The notes under the pieces are model-generated. The model ran no database searches and was not told the DNA's origin. It saw only the letters and a program-made list of their open reading frames with translations. DNA of 64,000 nt. Source: Methylotenera sp. (GTDB taxonomy: Bacteria; Pseudomonadota; Gammaproteobacteria; Burkholderiales; Methylophilaceae). Of this stretch, positions 19,645 to 30,871 are shown piece by piece. How positions within the stretch are numbered: the stretch's first letter is position 1; each line of letters begins with the position of its first letter. The DNA is taken from positions 1 to 64,000 of the forward strand of contig NZ_JAQSDC010000053.1 in the NCBI RefSeq assembly GCF_029945705.1, given 5' to 3'. The position numbers were made by a program, and so were the translations under genes.

Positions 19645-20244
19645 ATGATTCAAACATCTTCTAGCTACACCAAAACCGCTGTTGTACTTCATTGGCTTAT
19701 TGCTATTTTCCTAGTGGGGATGTTTGTATTAGGTTGGTTTATGACTGATATTCCAAAAGAAGCGCCTAAACAAACGGCTTTTGATTTATTCGATTTAGGT
19801 GTTTACACATGGCAAGTCGCTCAAGAAATATCGCCTAGAGCATTTTACTTTAATTTGCATAAATCTTTAGGCATCACCATACTTGCGCTAATCGCTATTC
19901 GTATCTTATGGCGTATTACGCACAAACCACCAGCTCTCTTAACATCATATTCTGCACTAGAACGTAAAGTCGCCACTGGAACACATCATCTTCTGTATCT
20001 ATTCATGGTTGTCATACCATTAACGGGCTTATTAATGAGCATATACGGTAAATATAGTGTTAATTGGTTTGGAATTGAGTTAATCAAAGGCGCTGACAAT
20101 AAAGGTTTACGTGATTTTTTTGAAGGCTCTCACGAATTTGTTGGTATTGTTTTATTAGTGTTAGTTGCACTCCATGTTGTAGGTGCTTTAAAACATAAAG
20201 TGATTGATAAAGACGATACTTTGAAACGTATGACGCTTAAATAA
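19645..20244 (+). CDS. Cytochrome b561-family protein
   Basis: Di-heme cytochrome b561 of the bacterial CybB type, an inner membrane electron carrier that oxidises ubiquinol. ATG at 19645 gives 199 residues and follows CAGGAATATCACG; an in-frame TTG at 19582 would add 21 residues but would place the CRP-like palindrome inside the gene. Four helices are seen, with heme-ligand candidates H16 (VVLHWLIA), H72 (NLHKSLG), H163 and H177. A 25-residue insert between helices 1 and 2 (KEAPKQTAFDLFD) is longer than in E. coli CybB. It ends before a bidirectional terminator shared with hemE. Confidence 0.88.
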   Translation: MIQTSSSYTKTAVVLHWLIAIFLVGMFVLGWFMTDIPKEAPKQTAFDLFDLGVYTWQVAQEISPRAFYFNLHKSLGITILALIAIRILWRITHKPPALLTSYSALERKVATGTHHLLYLFMVVIPLTGLLMSIYGKYSVNWFGIELIKGADNKGLRDFFEGSHEFVGIVLLVLVALHVVGALKHKVIDKDDTLKRMTLK

Positions 20245-20259
20245 TAGATATGCATGTCC

Positions 20260-20294
20260 AATAAAAAAGCCCGATTCAATCGGGCTTTTTTATT
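20260..20294. terminator. Bidirectional terminator between cytochrome b561 and hemE
   Basis: Arms of 17 bases with the core GCCCGATT/AATCGGGC, a single-base loop, and A and T runs outside. It slightly overlaps the hemE stop codon at 20293. Confidence 0.92.
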
Positions 20295-21357
20295 ACTGGT
20301 GATACTGTTTACTATGCTTTCGAACCGCCTCTAACATCGCTGCGGCATTTTCTGGAGGCGTCCATTGCGTGATGCCATGCCCTAAATTGAAAACGTGCCC
20401 ATGACCTTTACCGTAGCTACGCAATACGTTTTCTACCTGCTTCTCAATCGCTTCTGGCGTTGATAGCAAAATAGCTGGGTCTAAGTTGCCTTGCAATGCG
20501 ACTTTGTCACCAACACGTTTACGCGCCTGACCAATATCAATCGTCCAATCTAGGCCAAGTGCATCTGCACCAATTTCAGCTTGCGCTTCTAACCACAAGG
20601 CACCGCCTTTGGTAAATACAACGCTAGGTACTTTGCGACCATCATTATCTTTAGTTAAACCAGCCACGATTTTCTTCATATAATTAAGCGAAAACTCAAT
20701 ATAAGCATCGTGCGAGAGTGCGCCGCCCCACGAGTCAAATATCATCACCGCTTGAGCACCTGCGGCGATTTGCGCATTCAGGTACTGAATTACAGTTTGT
20801 GCGGTTATTTCTAAAATATGGTGCAACAAATCTGGGCGCACATAAGCCATTTTTTTAATCGTTAAAAAATCCGTACCGCCTTTACCTTCTACCATATAGG
20901 TCGCTAGCGTCCACGGGCTACCTGTGAATCCAATCAAAGGTAGACGACCATCTAACGTTTTACGAATTTGCGCTACGGCATCAAACACGTATTGCAATTT
21001 AGCCATATCTGGCACTTTTAGCTTTAGAATTTCAGCTTCTTCACGCAGTGTGCGCTCAAATTTCGGACCTTCACCTTCTTCAAAATATAAGCCTAAACCC
21101 ATTGCATCTGGCACTGTGAGAATATCTGAAAACAATATAGAGGCATCTAAAAGTGGATAGCGTTCTAACGGCTGTATCGTCACTTCAGTCGCGAAGTCTG
21201 GGCTTTTGCACAACTGTAAAAAACTACCCGCAGTTTTGCGGCTTTCTCGGTACTCTGGCAAATAACGTCCCGCTTGGCGCATCATCCACACTGGCGTGTA
21301 GTCTGTTGGTTGGCGCATTAGCGCTTTCAAGAACGTATCGTTTTTTAATTCACTCAT
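20293..21357 (-). CDS. hemE: Uroporphyrinogen decarboxylase HemE
   Basis: Cytosolic heme-pathway enzyme that removes four carboxyl groups from uroporphyrinogen III to give coproporphyrinogen III. The conserved N-terminal block [11 protein letters not shown] (about 22-32) with the substrate-binding arginines, the central [15 protein letters not shown] segment and the C-terminal GHG and NLGHGI motifs are all there. The 354-residue length is standard. It lies downstream of gltBD but behind that operon's terminator, so it probably has its own promoter. Confidence 0.98.
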   Translation of the reverse strand: MSELKNDTFLKALMRQPTDYTPVWMMRQAGRYLPEYRESRKTAGSFLQLCKSPDFATEVTIQPLERYPLLDASILFSDILTVPDAMGLGLYFEEGEGPKFERTLREEAEILKLKVPDMAKLQYVFDAVAQIRKTLDGRLPLIGFTGSPWTLATYMVEGKGGTDFLTIKKMAYVRPDLLHHILEITAQTVIQYLNAQIAAGAQAVMIFDSWGGALSHDAYIEFSLNYMKKIVAGLTKDNDGRKVPSVVFTKGGALWLEAQAEIGADALGLDWTIDIGQARKRVGDKVALQGNLDPAILLSTPEAIEKQVENVLRSYGKGHGHVFNLGHGITQWTPPENAAAMLEAVRKHSKQYHQ

Positions 21358-21383
21358 TGTATTAACCTAAATATTCAACTCAT

Positions 21384-21419
21384 AAAAAAGGACGCAAAAT
21401 AATCTACTTCGCGTCCTTT
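21384..21419 (-). terminator. Terminator of the gltBD operon
   Basis: On the minus strand AAAGGACGC and its complement pair as a 9-bp stem (21387-21395 and 21411-21419) with a 15-base loop, followed by six T. It lies 50 bases after the gltD stop. Confidence 0.75.
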
Positions 21420-21471
21420 GTGCCTAATCGTCGCTCTAAGCTTGGACTAGAAATTTGATTTTCGCCGCAAC

Positions 21472-22899
21472 TTAGCGTGGCAATGTAGAGGAACCCATTA
21501 AAAACTCATCCACAGCTTTAGCCGCTTGACGACCTTCACGAATTGCCCACACCACTAAAGATTGACCACGGCGCACATCACCCGCTGCAAACACTTTTGT
21601 TTTGCTGGTTTTATAGCTATCAGCACCTTCGGTAGTCGCCTTTGCATTACCACGAGCATCTTTTTCTACACCAAACACTTCGAGCAACTTCTGCACTGGT
21701 GATACAAAACCCATCGCTAACAATACTAAGTCAGCTTTAATGGTGAATTCTGAATCAGCGATTTCAACCATTTTGCCGTTAACCCATTCAACTTTAGCGC
21801 CTTTTAAAGCGACTACTTTGCCATTCTCGCCAATCAGCTCTTTAGTGGTGATAGACCAATCGCGGTTTGCACCTTCCTCATGCGAGCTTGATGTACGCAT
21901 TTTAAGTGGCCAATTTGGCCAAACGAGCTCTTTATTTTCTTTTTCTGGTGGTTGTGGCATGAGTTCAAATTGCGTAATACTCAATGCACCGTGACGGTTT
22001 GAAGTGCCGACACAGTCTGAACCTGTGTCACCGCCACCAATTACAACCACATTCTTGTTGCTCGCCATCACTTGGTTTGCAACAGTATCGCCAGCTACAA
22101 CTTGGTTCTGCGGTGTTAAAAAGTCCATGGCATACATCACACCATCTAACTCCCGACCTGTTACTGGTAAATCACGTGGATACTCGGCGCCGCCCGCTAA
22201 TATCACTGCATCAAACTCAGCGAGTAAATCATCAGCTTTAACGTTTTCACCTACATTTTGATTCACGCGAAACTCAACACCTTCAGCTGCCATCTGCGCC
22301 ATACGGCGATCAATATGTGATTTTTCCATTTTGAAATCTGGAATGCCATAACGTAGCAAGCCACCGATACGGCTATTTTTTTCTAACAACACAACACTGT
22401 GGCCTACACGTGCTAATTGTTGCGCAGCCGCCATACCAGCTGGACCTGAACCAACGATGGCTACTTTCTTACCAGTTTTATGCGCTGGAATTTGTGGGGT
22501 TACCCAGTCATTTTCCCAAGCTTTATCGATAATTGCATGTTCAATAGATTTAATACCAACAGCATCTGCATTGATATTGAGCGTACAAGCTGCTTCGCAA
22601 GGTGCTGGACAGATACGACCAGTGAACTCAGGAAAGTTATTGGTGGAATGCAACACATCAATCGCTGCTTTCCAATCTTGGCTGTACACCAAGTCGTTAA
22701 AATCTGGAATGATATTATTGACTGGGCAGCCGGTAGTACAAAATGGGATACCGCAATCCATACAGCGCGCACCTTGCTGTTTTGCTTCTGCATCGCTTAA
22801 ATGTAATACAAACTCTTTGTAATTCTTAACACGGTCAGTCACTGGTAGATTTGCTTCAGCCAGTCTATCGTATTCCATGAAACCTGTTACTTTGCCCAT
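21472..22899 (-). CDS. gltD: Glutamate synthase small subunit GltD
   Basis: FAD- and NADPH-binding beta subunit of glutamate synthase, which feeds electrons to GltB. The N-terminal ferredoxin-like domain has [13 protein letters not shown] (about 46-58) and CPAPCEAAC (about 96-104) for two 4Fe-4S clusters. The dinucleotide motif [10 protein letters not shown] (about 150) and the second, [11 protein letters not shown], follow. [14 protein letters not shown] is the C-terminal FAD block. It has 475 residues. It lies 88 bases downstream of gltB in the same operon. Confidence 0.98.
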   Translation of the reverse strand: MGKVTGFMEYDRLAEANLPVTDRVKNYKEFVLHLSDAEAKQQGARCMDCGIPFCTTGCPVNNIIPDFNDLVYSQDWKAAIDVLHSTNNFPEFTGRICPAPCEAACTLNINADAVGIKSIEHAIIDKAWENDWVTPQIPAHKTGKKVAIVGSGPAGMAAAQQLARVGHSVVLLEKNSRIGGLLRYGIPDFKMEKSHIDRRMAQMAAEGVEFRVNQNVGENVKADDLLAEFDAVILAGGAEYPRDLPVTGRELDGVMYAMDFLTPQNQVVAGDTVANQVMASNKNVVVIGGGDTGSDCVGTSNRHGALSITQFELMPQPPEKENKELVWPNWPLKMRTSSSHEEGANRDWSITTKELIGENGKVVALKGAKVEWVNGKMVEIADSEFTIKADLVLLAMGFVSPVQKLLEVFGVEKDARGNAKATTEGADSYKTSKTKVFAAGDVRRGQSLVVWAIREGRQAAKAVDEFLMGSSTLPR

Positions 22900-22987
22900 A
22901 CTAATAAGCCCTTACCCATATTTAATTTTTTGCAATTCGTATATCGTTGTTTTTAATAAGCAATTATTTGCCAACTTTACGTTGTGA

Positions 22988-25900
22988 CTAAGCTGCAACC
23001 AGTGCTTTATCTTCAGCAAGTTCGATTAAAGCGCGTTTATATTCGTTTGGCATCACTTTAACAAACTTAGTTCTATAGTTTGCCCAATCAGCCAACATCG
23101 CACTCGCACGAACACTGCCAGTATATTTAACGTGATTTTCAATCAATGTTTTTAGTGTAATTTCATCTGGTTGATCTAGATGATGTACTTTACCTACGCT
23201 GGCATCTGCACTTTCAATTTTTTCAAGCGCAACCATGCTCATATTGCAGCGTTTAGCAAACAAACCATCTTCGTCATACACATACGCTACGCCACCGCTC
23301 ATACCTGCCGCAAAGTTTTGGCCTGTTAAACCAAGCACCACAACAGTGCCGCCAGTCATGTATTCGCAACCGTGATTACCGACGCCTTCAACGACCGCAG
23401 ATGCTCCTGAGTTACGTACGCAGAAACGCTCACCTGCAACGCCACGAAAATAGCTCTCGCCTGTAGTTGCGCCATACATCACGGTATTACCAATGATAAT
23501 ATTTTCATGTGCAATACCACGGAATGCAACTGGCGGTTTAATGATAATACGTCCGCCACACAAGCCTTTACCGACGTAATCGTTACCTTCGCCAGTCAGT
23601 TCAAACGTAATGCCTTTGGCTAAGAATGCCGCAAAACTTTGACCAGAAGTACCAGTAAAGTTGACGTGTATCGTGTCATCTGGCAAGCCTACATGACCAT
23701 AACGCGTAGCGACTTGGTTAGACAACATAGTACCTACGGTACGATTTGTATTAGAAATTGGTATGTCTAATACTACTTTTGCACCAGTTTCTAAGGCTGT
23801 ATTCGCCAAGCTGATTAATTTGTTATCTAGCGCTTTCACTAAGCCATGATCTTGTACATCATTATGTTTACGTGAAACTGTTGCTGGCATTTCTGGCAAA
23901 TGGAACACTTTGGCAAAATCTAAACCTTGAATTTTCCAGTGGTCAATGCCTGCTTGCATATCTAACAAATCTGCACGACCAATTAAATCGTCAAATTTAG
24001 CAACACCGATAGAAGCCATTAACTCACGCACCTCTTCAGCCACAAAGAAGAAGTAGTTCACCACATGCTCAGGCTGGCCTGTAAAGCGTTTACGCAATTC
24101 TGGGTCTTGTGTTGCCACACCTACAGGGCACGTATTCAGATGGCACTTGCGCATCATAATACAACCTTCAACCACTAGCGGCGCTGTCGCAAAACCGAAT
24201 TCATCTGCACCTAATAAAGCACCAATCACCACATCGCGACCCGTTTTAATTTGACCATCAACTTGTAGCACCACACGACCGCGCAACTGATTGAGCACTA
24301 AAGTTTGTTGTGTTTCTGCCAGACCAATCTCCCATGGACCGCCAGCGTGTTTCACTGATGAAATTGGTGATGCGCCTGTACCCCCATCGTGACCTGCAAT
24401 CACGATATGGTCTGATTTAGCTTTAGCCACACCAGCCGCAACCGTACCTACACCAGTTTCAGCGACTAGTTTTACTGAAATAGACGCTTTAGGATTTGCA
24501 TTTTTCAAATCATGAATTAGCTGCGCCAAATCTTCAATTGAATAAATATCATGATGTGGAGGAGGGGAAATCAAGCCAACGCCTGGCACTGAGAAACGCA
24601 ATTTTGCAATGTATTCAGATACCTTGTGACCAGGTAGTTGACCACCTTCACCAGGTTTAGCACCTTGTGCCATTTTGATTTGAATTTGATCTGCAGATGC
24701 CAGATATTCAGCCGTCACACCAAAGCGACCTGAAGCCACTTGTTTGATGCGTGAGCGCATTGAATCGCCTGCTTTTAGTGGAATATCTTTCACAATGACA
24801 TCGCTACCAATGACTTTCGCCATCGTCGTATCGTTGGCTACAGGAATGAAGCGTTTCGCATCTTCACCACCTTCACCAGTGTTCGACTTACCGCCGATAC
24901 GGTTCATGGCAATCGCTAAAGTTGCGTGCGCTTCAGTAGAAATTGAACCCAGTGACATGGCACCAGTCGCAAAGCGTTTAACGATTTCTTTAGCTGACTC
25001 TACTTGATCAAGCGGAATAGCTGCGCCCACAGGTTTAATTTCAAACAAACCACGCAGTGTCATGTGACGACGTGTTTGGTCATTGATTAACTTAGCGTAT
25101 TCTTTATATGTGTCATATTGACCAGTGCGGGTTGCATGTTGCAATTTAGCAATAGAATCTGGCGTCCACATATGCTCTTCGCCACGCACTCTAAATGCGT
25201 ACTCGCCACCTGCATCTAAGCTGTTAGCCAACACTGGATCTTCACCAAATGCAGACGTGTGCAAACGTTCAGCTTCTTCAGCCACTTGGTCTAAGCCAAT
25301 ACCTTCAACATTGGTGGTAGTACCAGTAAAGTATTGCTGCACAAAAGCCGTATTTAAGCCAATGGCCTCAAATTTCTGTGCACCGCAGTATGATTGATAA
25401 GTAGAAATACCCATTTTTGACATGACTTTATACAAGCCCTTGCCAACCGCTTTAACGAAGTTTTTAGCAGCTGCGTATTGGTCTTTAACATCCATGTGCT
25501 TAATGGTTTCAAACGCTAACCATGGACAAACTGCCTCAGCACCGTAACCTGCGAGCAAGGCAAAATGATGCACTTCACGTGCTGAACCCGTGTCGATAAC
25601 TAGGCCAGTGCTTGTACGTAGGCCTGCATCCACTAAATGCTCATGCGTTGCTGAACAAGCCAACAATGCTGGAATTGCTAAGCGATCAGCACTGACATTT
25701 CGATCTGAAAGAATTAGAATATTAAAGCCACTCTTCACTGCATTTTCAGCCGCATTAGTAATGCTAGCAACGGCTGCTGCCATACCAGCTTTACCCTGGC
25801 TTGCAGGATAAGTAATATCCAACACCAAAGATTTATATTGATTTTGAGTGAGTGTCGCAATCGCTTTTAATTGCTCTAACTCATCTAAAGTTAACACTGG

Positions 25901-27643
25901 TTGGCTAGCTTCCAAACGCATTGGTGGGGTAGATTCATCCACGCCCAACAAGTTTGGTTTTGGGCCAATGAATGTCACCAATGACATCACTAACTCTTCA
26001 CGAATTGGGTCAATTGGCGGGTTAGTCACTTGCGCAAATAACTGTTTGAAATAGTTATAAAGCAGCTTAGGTTTAGCAGATAAGACTGGCAAAGCCGCGT
26101 CATTACCCATTGAGCCAGCGCCTTCTTCACCATTTTGCACCATCGGTTGCATCACGAACTTAATATCTTCTTGGGTATAACCAAAAGCTTGCTGTGTATC
26201 CAACAAACTAGCCGCCATTTCTAGGCCGCCATCCACTTTAGGCATATCGCTTAAGAAGTAACGTGTTTTCTCAATCCACTGCTTGTAAGGCTTTGCCGTC
26301 GCAAGCGCGTTTTTCACTTCTGCATCACCAATAATACGGCCTTGCTCAGTATCAATCAGCAGCATTTTACCTGGCTCTAAACGCCATTTTTTAACGATTT
26401 TTTCTTGAGGGAATGTCAACACACCCATTTCAGACGCCATCATCACGAGATCATCTTCAGTGACTAAATAACGTGCTGGACGTAAACCGTTACGATCTAG
26501 TGTGGCACCAATCATGCGGCCATCAGTAAAGGCCACGGCAGCAGGACCATCCCATGGCTCCATTAATGCAGCGTGATATTCGTAGAACGCGCGACGCTCT
26601 TCATCCATCATCGCATTGTTGTTCCAAGCCTCTGGAATCAACATCATCATCGCATGTGGCAATGAATATCCGCCAGCTACTAACAACTCTAAACAGTTAT
26701 CAAAACAGGCTGAGTCTGATTGGCCATCTATAATGAGCGGCCATAGTTTTTCTAAATCTTCACCAATCAGGCTAGACTTCATCGTCTCGTGACGCGCAGC
26801 CATCCAGTTAACGTTACCTTTAACCGTATTAATTTCACCGTTATGCGCAATCATGCGGAACGGATGCGCTAAGTCCCAGGCTGGGAATGTATTGGTAGAA
26901 AAACGTTGATGTACTAGCGCCAATGCTGAAACTAACGTTTCATCTTTTAAATCTGTGTAATAAACGCCCACTTCATTAGCAAGCAACATACCCTTGTAAA
27001 CTATGGTGCGTGAAGATAGCGATGGAATATAGAACGTGGCTTTGTCTTGTAAATTCAATGCGCGAACCGCATGTTCTATGCGTTTGCGAATGACAAATAA
27101 TTTGCGCTCGAAAACGTTTTGATCGGCAACACCTGCACCAATCATCATTTGACGCATAGTTGGCTCAACATCACGTGCCGCATCGGCAATATTGCTGTTA
27201 TCCACAGGTACATCACGCCAGCCAAGCAGGGTTTGATTTTCTTCAGCAACAATTTTGCTGATTAAGGCTTCGCAAGTTTCACGATTTTTTGCACTCTGCG
27301 GCAAAAATACATTACCAACTGCGTATTGACCGACTTCTGGCAGATTGATATTAAGCTTTGCAGCTTCTTTACGCATAAATGCGTCTGGCATTTGCATTAG
27401 CAAGCCAGCACCATCACCCAATTTAGGGTCATAACCTGTAGCACCACGATGGGTCAGGTTAGTTAATAATTCCAACCCCTTTTGCACAATTTCATGGCTC
27501 TTTTTGCCCTTGATATGCGCCACAAAACCTACGCCACAAGCATCACGCTCATTTGATGGGCTATATAAGCCCTGTTTGGCAGGCTGATTTGAATTCAAAT
27601 TGTTTGAATTTAGGTTGTTCGAGTTACTTAAAACTGTTGCCAT
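22988..27643 (-). CDS. gltB: Glutamate synthase large subunit GltB
   Basis: Alpha subunit of NADPH-dependent glutamate synthase, which makes two glutamates from glutamine and 2-oxoglutarate; with glutamine synthetase it assimilates ammonium. The N-terminal glutaminase nucleophile is C36 (DACGVGF) after a propeptide that should be removed. The central, FMN-binding ([14 protein letters not shown]) and C-terminal beta-helix domains follow, with the 3Fe-4S cysteines in [15 protein letters not shown]. The 1551-residue length is normal. The propeptide contains a duplicated SNNLN unit. ATG at 27643 heads the gltBD operon. Confidence 0.98.
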   Translation of the reverse strand: MATVLSNSNNLNSNNLNSNQPAKQGLYSPSNERDACGVGFVAHIKGKKSHEIVQKGLELLTNLTHRGATGYDPKLGDGAGLLMQMPDAFMRKEAAKLNINLPEVGQYAVGNVFLPQSAKNRETCEALISKIVAEENQTLLGWRDVPVDNSNIADAARDVEPTMRQMMIGAGVADQNVFERKLFVIRKRIEHAVRALNLQDKATFYIPSLSSRTIVYKGMLLANEVGVYYTDLKDETLVSALALVHQRFSTNTFPAWDLAHPFRMIAHNGEINTVKGNVNWMAARHETMKSSLIGEDLEKLWPLIIDGQSDSACFDNCLELLVAGGYSLPHAMMMLIPEAWNNNAMMDEERRAFYEYHAALMEPWDGPAAVAFTDGRMIGATLDRNGLRPARYLVTEDDLVMMASEMGVLTFPQEKIVKKWRLEPGKMLLIDTEQGRIIGDAEVKNALATAKPYKQWIEKTRYFLSDMPKVDGGLEMAASLLDTQQAFGYTQEDIKFVMQPMVQNGEEGAGSMGNDAALPVLSAKPKLLYNYFKQLFAQVTNPPIDPIREELVMSLVTFIGPKPNLLGVDESTPPMRLEASQPVLTLDELEQLKAIATLTQNQYKSLVLDITYPASQGKAGMAAAVASITNAAENAVKSGFNILILSDRNVSADRLAIPALLACSATHEHLVDAGLRTSTGLVIDTGSAREVHHFALLAGYGAEAVCPWLAFETIKHMDVKDQYAAAKNFVKAVGKGLYKVMSKMGISTYQSYCGAQKFEAIGLNTAFVQQYFTGTTTNVEGIGLDQVAEEAERLHTSAFGEDPVLANSLDAGGEYAFRVRGEEHMWTPDSIAKLQHATRTGQYDTYKEYAKLINDQTRRHMTLRGLFEIKPVGAAIPLDQVESAKEIVKRFATGAMSLGSISTEAHATLAIAMNRIGGKSNTGEGGEDAKRFIPVANDTTMAKVIGSDVIVKDIPLKAGDSMRSRIKQVASGRFGVTAEYLASADQIQIKMAQGAKPGEGGQLPGHKVSEYIAKLRFSVPGVGLISPPPHHDIYSIEDLAQLIHDLKNANPKASISVKLVAETGVGTVAAGVAKAKSDHIVIAGHDGGTGASPISSVKHAGGPWEIGLAETQQTLVLNQLRGRVVLQVDGQIKTGRDVVIGALLGADEFGFATAPLVVEGCIMMRKCHLNTCPVGVATQDPELRKRFTGQPEHVVNYFFFVAEEVRELMASIGVAKFDDLIGRADLLDMQAGIDHWKIQGLDFAKVFHLPEMPATVSRKHNDVQDHGLVKALDNKLISLANTALETGAKVVLDIPISNTNRTVGTMLSNQVATRYGHVGLPDDTIHVNFTGTSGQSFAAFLAKGITFELTGEGNDYVGKGLCGGRIIIKPPVAFRGIAHENIIIGNTVMYGATTGESYFRGVAGERFCVRNSGASAVVEGVGNHGCEYMTGGTVVVLGLTGQNFAAGMSGGVAYVYDEDGLFAKRCNMSMVALEKIESADASVGKVHHLDQPDEITLKTLIENHVKYTGSVRASAMLADWANYRTKFVKVMPNEYKRALIELAEDKALVAA

Positions 27644-27792
27644 ATTATTTAATCACAAAACATTTAGCGGAACCTTCAAGTTTACCGTTAAATGCCTATG
27701 TGTTCAATAAGATAGGGGCATAAATTAGGCTGAATTTCGTTTTTTTTAATTTTTAAGTGCTTCATTAAGAATAAAAGCAAGCCCAAACTTAA

Positions 27793-27847
27793 AACTCGCC
27801 TTATCTCATTATTCCACTGATACTGAAATAGCGAGATAAGGCGAGTT
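27793..27847 (-). terminator. Probable terminator hairpin after hemL
   Basis: A perfect 15-bp stem (27793-27807 and 27833-27847, AACTCGCCTTATCTC type) with a long 25-base loop. On the minus strand TTTT follows the stem, 31 bases after the hemL stop. The loop is larger than usual, so another function such as a protein-binding site cannot be excluded. Confidence 0.55.
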
Positions 27848-27877
27848 GAAGAATACAATTGAAAGCAATAAGCCTTT

Positions 27878-29161
27878 TTACTTGATTTGTGAGAACGCCT
27901 TTTTAGCTGCAGCAATAGTGTTAGCAATATCCTCATCCGTATGCGCGGCGGAAACGAAGCCTGCCTCAAATGCTGATGGTCCTAAATAAATACCGCTATC
28001 TAACATGCTGTGGAAGAATTGGTTGAAGTGCTCTTTGTTAGACTGCATCATCTCATGGTAAGAAGTTGGGCATTTTTCGCAGAAGTATAGGCCAAACATA
28101 CCACCCACGCTTTGGGCATTAAATAGCACGCCAGCTTCTTTTGCTGCGGCTTTTAAGCCATCGACTAATTTTTGCGTTTGCGCTGTTAGTTTGGCGTGGA
28201 AATTTGGTGCTTGAATCAACTCAAGAGTTTTTAAACCAGCAGTTACCGCGACAGGGTTGCCAGACAAAGTGCCCGCCTGATATACCTTACCCACAGGGGC
28301 GAGGCATTGCATAATATCTTTACGACCACCAAAAGCACCCACTGGCAAGCCACCGCCAATGACTTTACCGAGCGTAGTCATATCGGGCTTAATATTATAA
28401 AGCGCTTGAGCACCGCCCAAAGCCACACGAAAGCCCGTCATTACTTCATCAAAAATCAATACAGCGCCGTGTTTAGTGCAAAGTTCACGCAAAATTTGTA
28501 AAAACTCCATATGCGGAACGATTAAGTTCATATTACCGACAACAGGCTCAATAATCACACAAGCAATTTCATCACCCGTTTTCTCAAACAGATCTTTTAA
28601 TTGCTGTGTATTGTTATATTCCAAAGTAAGCGTGTGTGCCGCGACACTGGCTGGCACACCTCCTGAATCTGGCTCGCCAAAAGTCAGCAAACCTGAACCC
28701 GCCTTTACCAACAAGCCGTCTGAATGGCCGTGGTAACAACCTTCAAACTTCACGATTTTATCGCGACCTGTAAAACCACGCGCGGTACGAATCGCACTCA
28801 TGGTGGCCTCAGTACCACTGCTGTTTAAGCGGACTTGCTCCATGCTTGGCACCAGCTTATTAATCAGCTGCGCCATTTCTAGCTCCAAACCTGTAGGCGC
28901 GCCAAATGACAAGCTATTCGCCGCAGCTTCTTGCACAGCATTAATCACAGCAGGGTGAGCGTGACCAACAATCATCGGCCCCCAAGAGTTGATGTAATCG
29001 ATATATTCCTTACCGTCAACATCCCAAAGCTTAGAACCTAAGCCTTTTTTGAAAAATATCGGCGTACCGCCCACGCTACGAAACGCGCGCACTGGCGAGT
29101 TAACACCACCAGGAATAAGTGCTAGAGATTTGTCAAAAAGGGTTTGATTGGTAGAGGTCAT
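27878..29161 (-). CDS. hemL: Glutamate-1-semialdehyde 2,1-aminomutase HemL
   Basis: PLP enzyme that converts glutamate-1-semialdehyde to 5-aminolevulinate at the head of heme synthesis by the C5 route. The PLP lysine is K266 in [31 protein letters not shown] (113-125) binds the cofactor phosphate, and FDEVMTGFR (237-245) is conserved. It has 427 residues. Its ATG overlaps the thiE stop (ATGA), so thiD-thiE-hemL form one operon. Confidence 0.98.
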   Translation of the reverse strand: MTSTNQTLFDKSLALIPGGVNSPVRAFRSVGGTPIFFKKGLGSKLWDVDGKEYIDYINSWGPMIVGHAHPAVINAVQEAAANSLSFGAPTGLELEMAQLINKLVPSMEQVRLNSSGTEATMSAIRTARGFTGRDKIVKFEGCYHGHSDGLLVKAGSGLLTFGEPDSGGVPASVAAHTLTLEYNNTQQLKDLFEKTGDEIACVIIEPVVGNMNLIVPHMEFLQILRELCTKHGAVLIFDEVMTGFRVALGGAQALYNIKPDMTTLGKVIGGGLPVGAFGGRKDIMQCLAPVGKVYQAGTLSGNPVAVTAGLKTLELIQAPNFHAKLTAQTQKLVDGLKAAAKEAGVLFNAQSVGGMFGLYFCEKCPTSYHEMMQSNKEHFNQFFHSMLDSGIYLGPSAFEAGFVSAAHTDEDIANTIAAAKKAFSQIK

Positions 29162-29793
29162 GTCGTTGCCTTAAGGTTTGATTCTTTGAATAAATGTGCA
29201 AATTGTTGAGCGGCTAATTTTACGTCATCTGCATGGAAAATTGCATTAATCACGGCCATTGAATCGGCACCCGCTTGAATCACTGATGGAGCATTTGTTA
29301 ACGTAATACCACCAATCGCCACTGCTGGGATATGTAACTGCGCTTTTGCTTGTTTAAATAACTCTAAACTTGCTACAGGCGCATGTGGCTTGGTGCTTGA
29401 TGCAAAGCAAGCACCAAACGCCACGTAAGTTGCCCCAGCTTGTTGCGCGCTAAGCGCTAAATCAAAATGGTTGTAACAGGATGCACCTAGTATTTTATTG
29501 GCGCCCAATCTTGCGCTAACTTCATTGATATTGCCGTCATCTGCACCAATATGCACGCCATCTGCACCTAAAGTTAGACAAAGTTCAACGGAATCATTAA
29601 TAATGAATGGCACTTGATATTGCTTGCATAAGGGCAAAATAGCACCGGCTTGCTGAATTTGTAGTTGATAGCTTGCTTGTTTATTACGATATTGCAGCAC
29701 GCTTATGCCGCCTTGAAGTGCCGCTTCTACCTTGGCTAACAGTAAATCCGTGTCAACTTCGTCAGGCGTGATGGCGTACAAACCGCGTATCAT
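29158..29793 (-). CDS. thiE: Thiamine-phosphate synthase ThiE
   Basis: Joins HMP diphosphate and thiazole phosphate to make thiamine phosphate. It has 211 residues in a TIM barrel with the conserved QYRNK (about 35-39), [23 protein letters not shown] (about 65-87, split by the active site loop) and AIGGIT motifs. ATG at 29793 starts [13 protein letters not shown]. The stop overlaps the hemL start by four bases, and thiD lies 24 bases upstream. No TPP riboswitch is visible in front of thiD, unlike thiC. Confidence 0.96.
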   Translation of the reverse strand: MIRGLYAITPDEVDTDLLLAKVEAALQGGISVLQYRNKQASYQLQIQQAGAILPLCKQYQVPFIINDSVELCLTLGADGVHIGADDGNINEVSARLGANKILGASCYNHFDLALSAQQAGATYVAFGACFASSTKPHAPVASLELFKQAKAQLHIPAVAIGGITLTNAPSVIQAGADSMAVINAIFHADDVKLAAQQFAHLFKESNLKATT

Positions 29794-29817
29794 GAAATGG
29801 ATTGCGCTAACGTTAGA

Positions 29818-30678
29818 CTAGTGCGTTTTAACGCTGCCATCACCGCTATTCACAACGGCATCTTCTTCGTCACGCGCCCAGAACATACGATCTGGAATAA
29901 ACTGCCCCATGCCAGGTCTGAATCCATTTTTAAGCGTTTGCCAAGTGTATTCCTGCGCCTCCATCACCGCTTCTTCCATGCTCAAACCATGCGCCATACA
30001 GGCAGCAATGGCGCTTGTAAGCGTGCAGCCTGAACCGTGATAACTCCCTGCTAATCGCTCCCATTTGTACGCTTTTATGAGTTTATTTTCACCATACAAG
30101 GTGTTGGTGACTTCTAAACTGCGCTCGTGCGTGCCAGTAATGAGCACGTATTCACTGCCCATTTCCAGCAAGCGCGCCGCTGCTTCATCTAACGAGGTTA
30201 ACGACACTTCATCATCTGCATCGGCAAACGCGAGTCGACGCGCTTCCAAGCTATTAGGTGTAATTAAAGTGGCTTGTGGGAACAACAACTCAATCATCGC
30301 GTCCATCATGTCGTCATTGGTTAAATCATCGCCACGACCAGAGGTTAAGATTGGATCTATCAGCAATGGAATATCAGGGTAATCCGCCATGATTTCAGCA
30401 ATTACTGCAATATTCTCAACTGAACCTAAAAGACCGAGTTTGAATGCAGAAACCTGAACATCCTCTAAAATTGCACGCGCTTGATCATTTACCCAATCAG
30501 CATCCATCGCCAGCACGCCATCAACGCCACGTGTATCTTGCACGGTAATAGCCGTCACCACAGATAGCGGATGGCAACCTATGCTGGCAAAAGTGAGAAT
30601 GTCAGCCTGCAAACCCGCGCCACCGCTAGGGTCTGTGCCCGCAAAGGTTAATACTGTAGGTGGTGCTTGATTGGCCAT
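29818..30678 (-). CDS. thiD: Hydroxymethylpyrimidine (phosphate) kinase ThiD
   Basis: Ribokinase-fold enzyme that phosphorylates HMP phosphate to HMP diphosphate. The N-terminal block FAGTDPSGGAGLQADI (about 13-28) and the C-terminal anion hole GSGCTLTSAIAA (about 214-225) are typical. It has 286 residues, slightly longer than E. coli ThiD, with an extra C-terminal tail after AQEYTW. It is the first gene of the thiD-thiE-hemL operon. Confidence 0.95.
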   Translation of the reverse strand: MANQAPPTVLTFAGTDPSGGAGLQADILTFASIGCHPLSVVTAITVQDTRGVDGVLAMDADWVNDQARAILEDVQVSAFKLGLLGSVENIAVIAEIMADYPDIPLLIDPILTSGRGDDLTNDDMMDAMIELLFPQATLITPNSLEARRLAFADADDEVSLTSLDEAAARLLEMGSEYVLITGTHERSLEVTNTLYGENKLIKAYKWERLAGSYHGSGCTLTSAIAACMAHGLSMEEAVMEAQEYTWQTLKNGFRPGMGQFIPDRMFWARDEEDAVVNSGDGSVKTH

Positions 30679-30713
30679 AATGTTTCTGCGCTAAATGATT
30701 ACAACAATTTTAA

Positions 30714-30787
30714 TGGAGCGGGTGACGGGAATCGAACCCGCATATCGAGCTTGGGAAGCTAGCGTTCTACCACTGAACTACACCCGC
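30714..30787 (-). tRNA. tRNA-Gly (anticodon CCC)
   Basis: A 74-base tRNA with encoded CCA. The acceptor stem GCGGGTG/CACCCGC is perfect; the D arm is GTTCAGTGGTAGAAC, the anticodon loop TTCCCAA and the T arm GCGGGTTCGATTCCCGT. The anticodon stem CTAGC/GCTCG contains one T-C mismatch at the second pair (28-42). It stands alone, 35 bases upstream of thiD. Confidence 0.96.
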
Positions 30788-30871
30788 TTAAGCTAGTATT
30801 TTACTGCATTTTATTAACGGCTTTAACAATTTGATTGTACTTTTGATTGTCATCAAAGCATAGTCAACACA

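Noticed and set aside
27688-27969. 93-codon frame overlapping the hemL 3' end
   Set aside because: It runs across the hemL terminator hairpin and the conserved hemL C-terminus in another frame and has no protein-like features.
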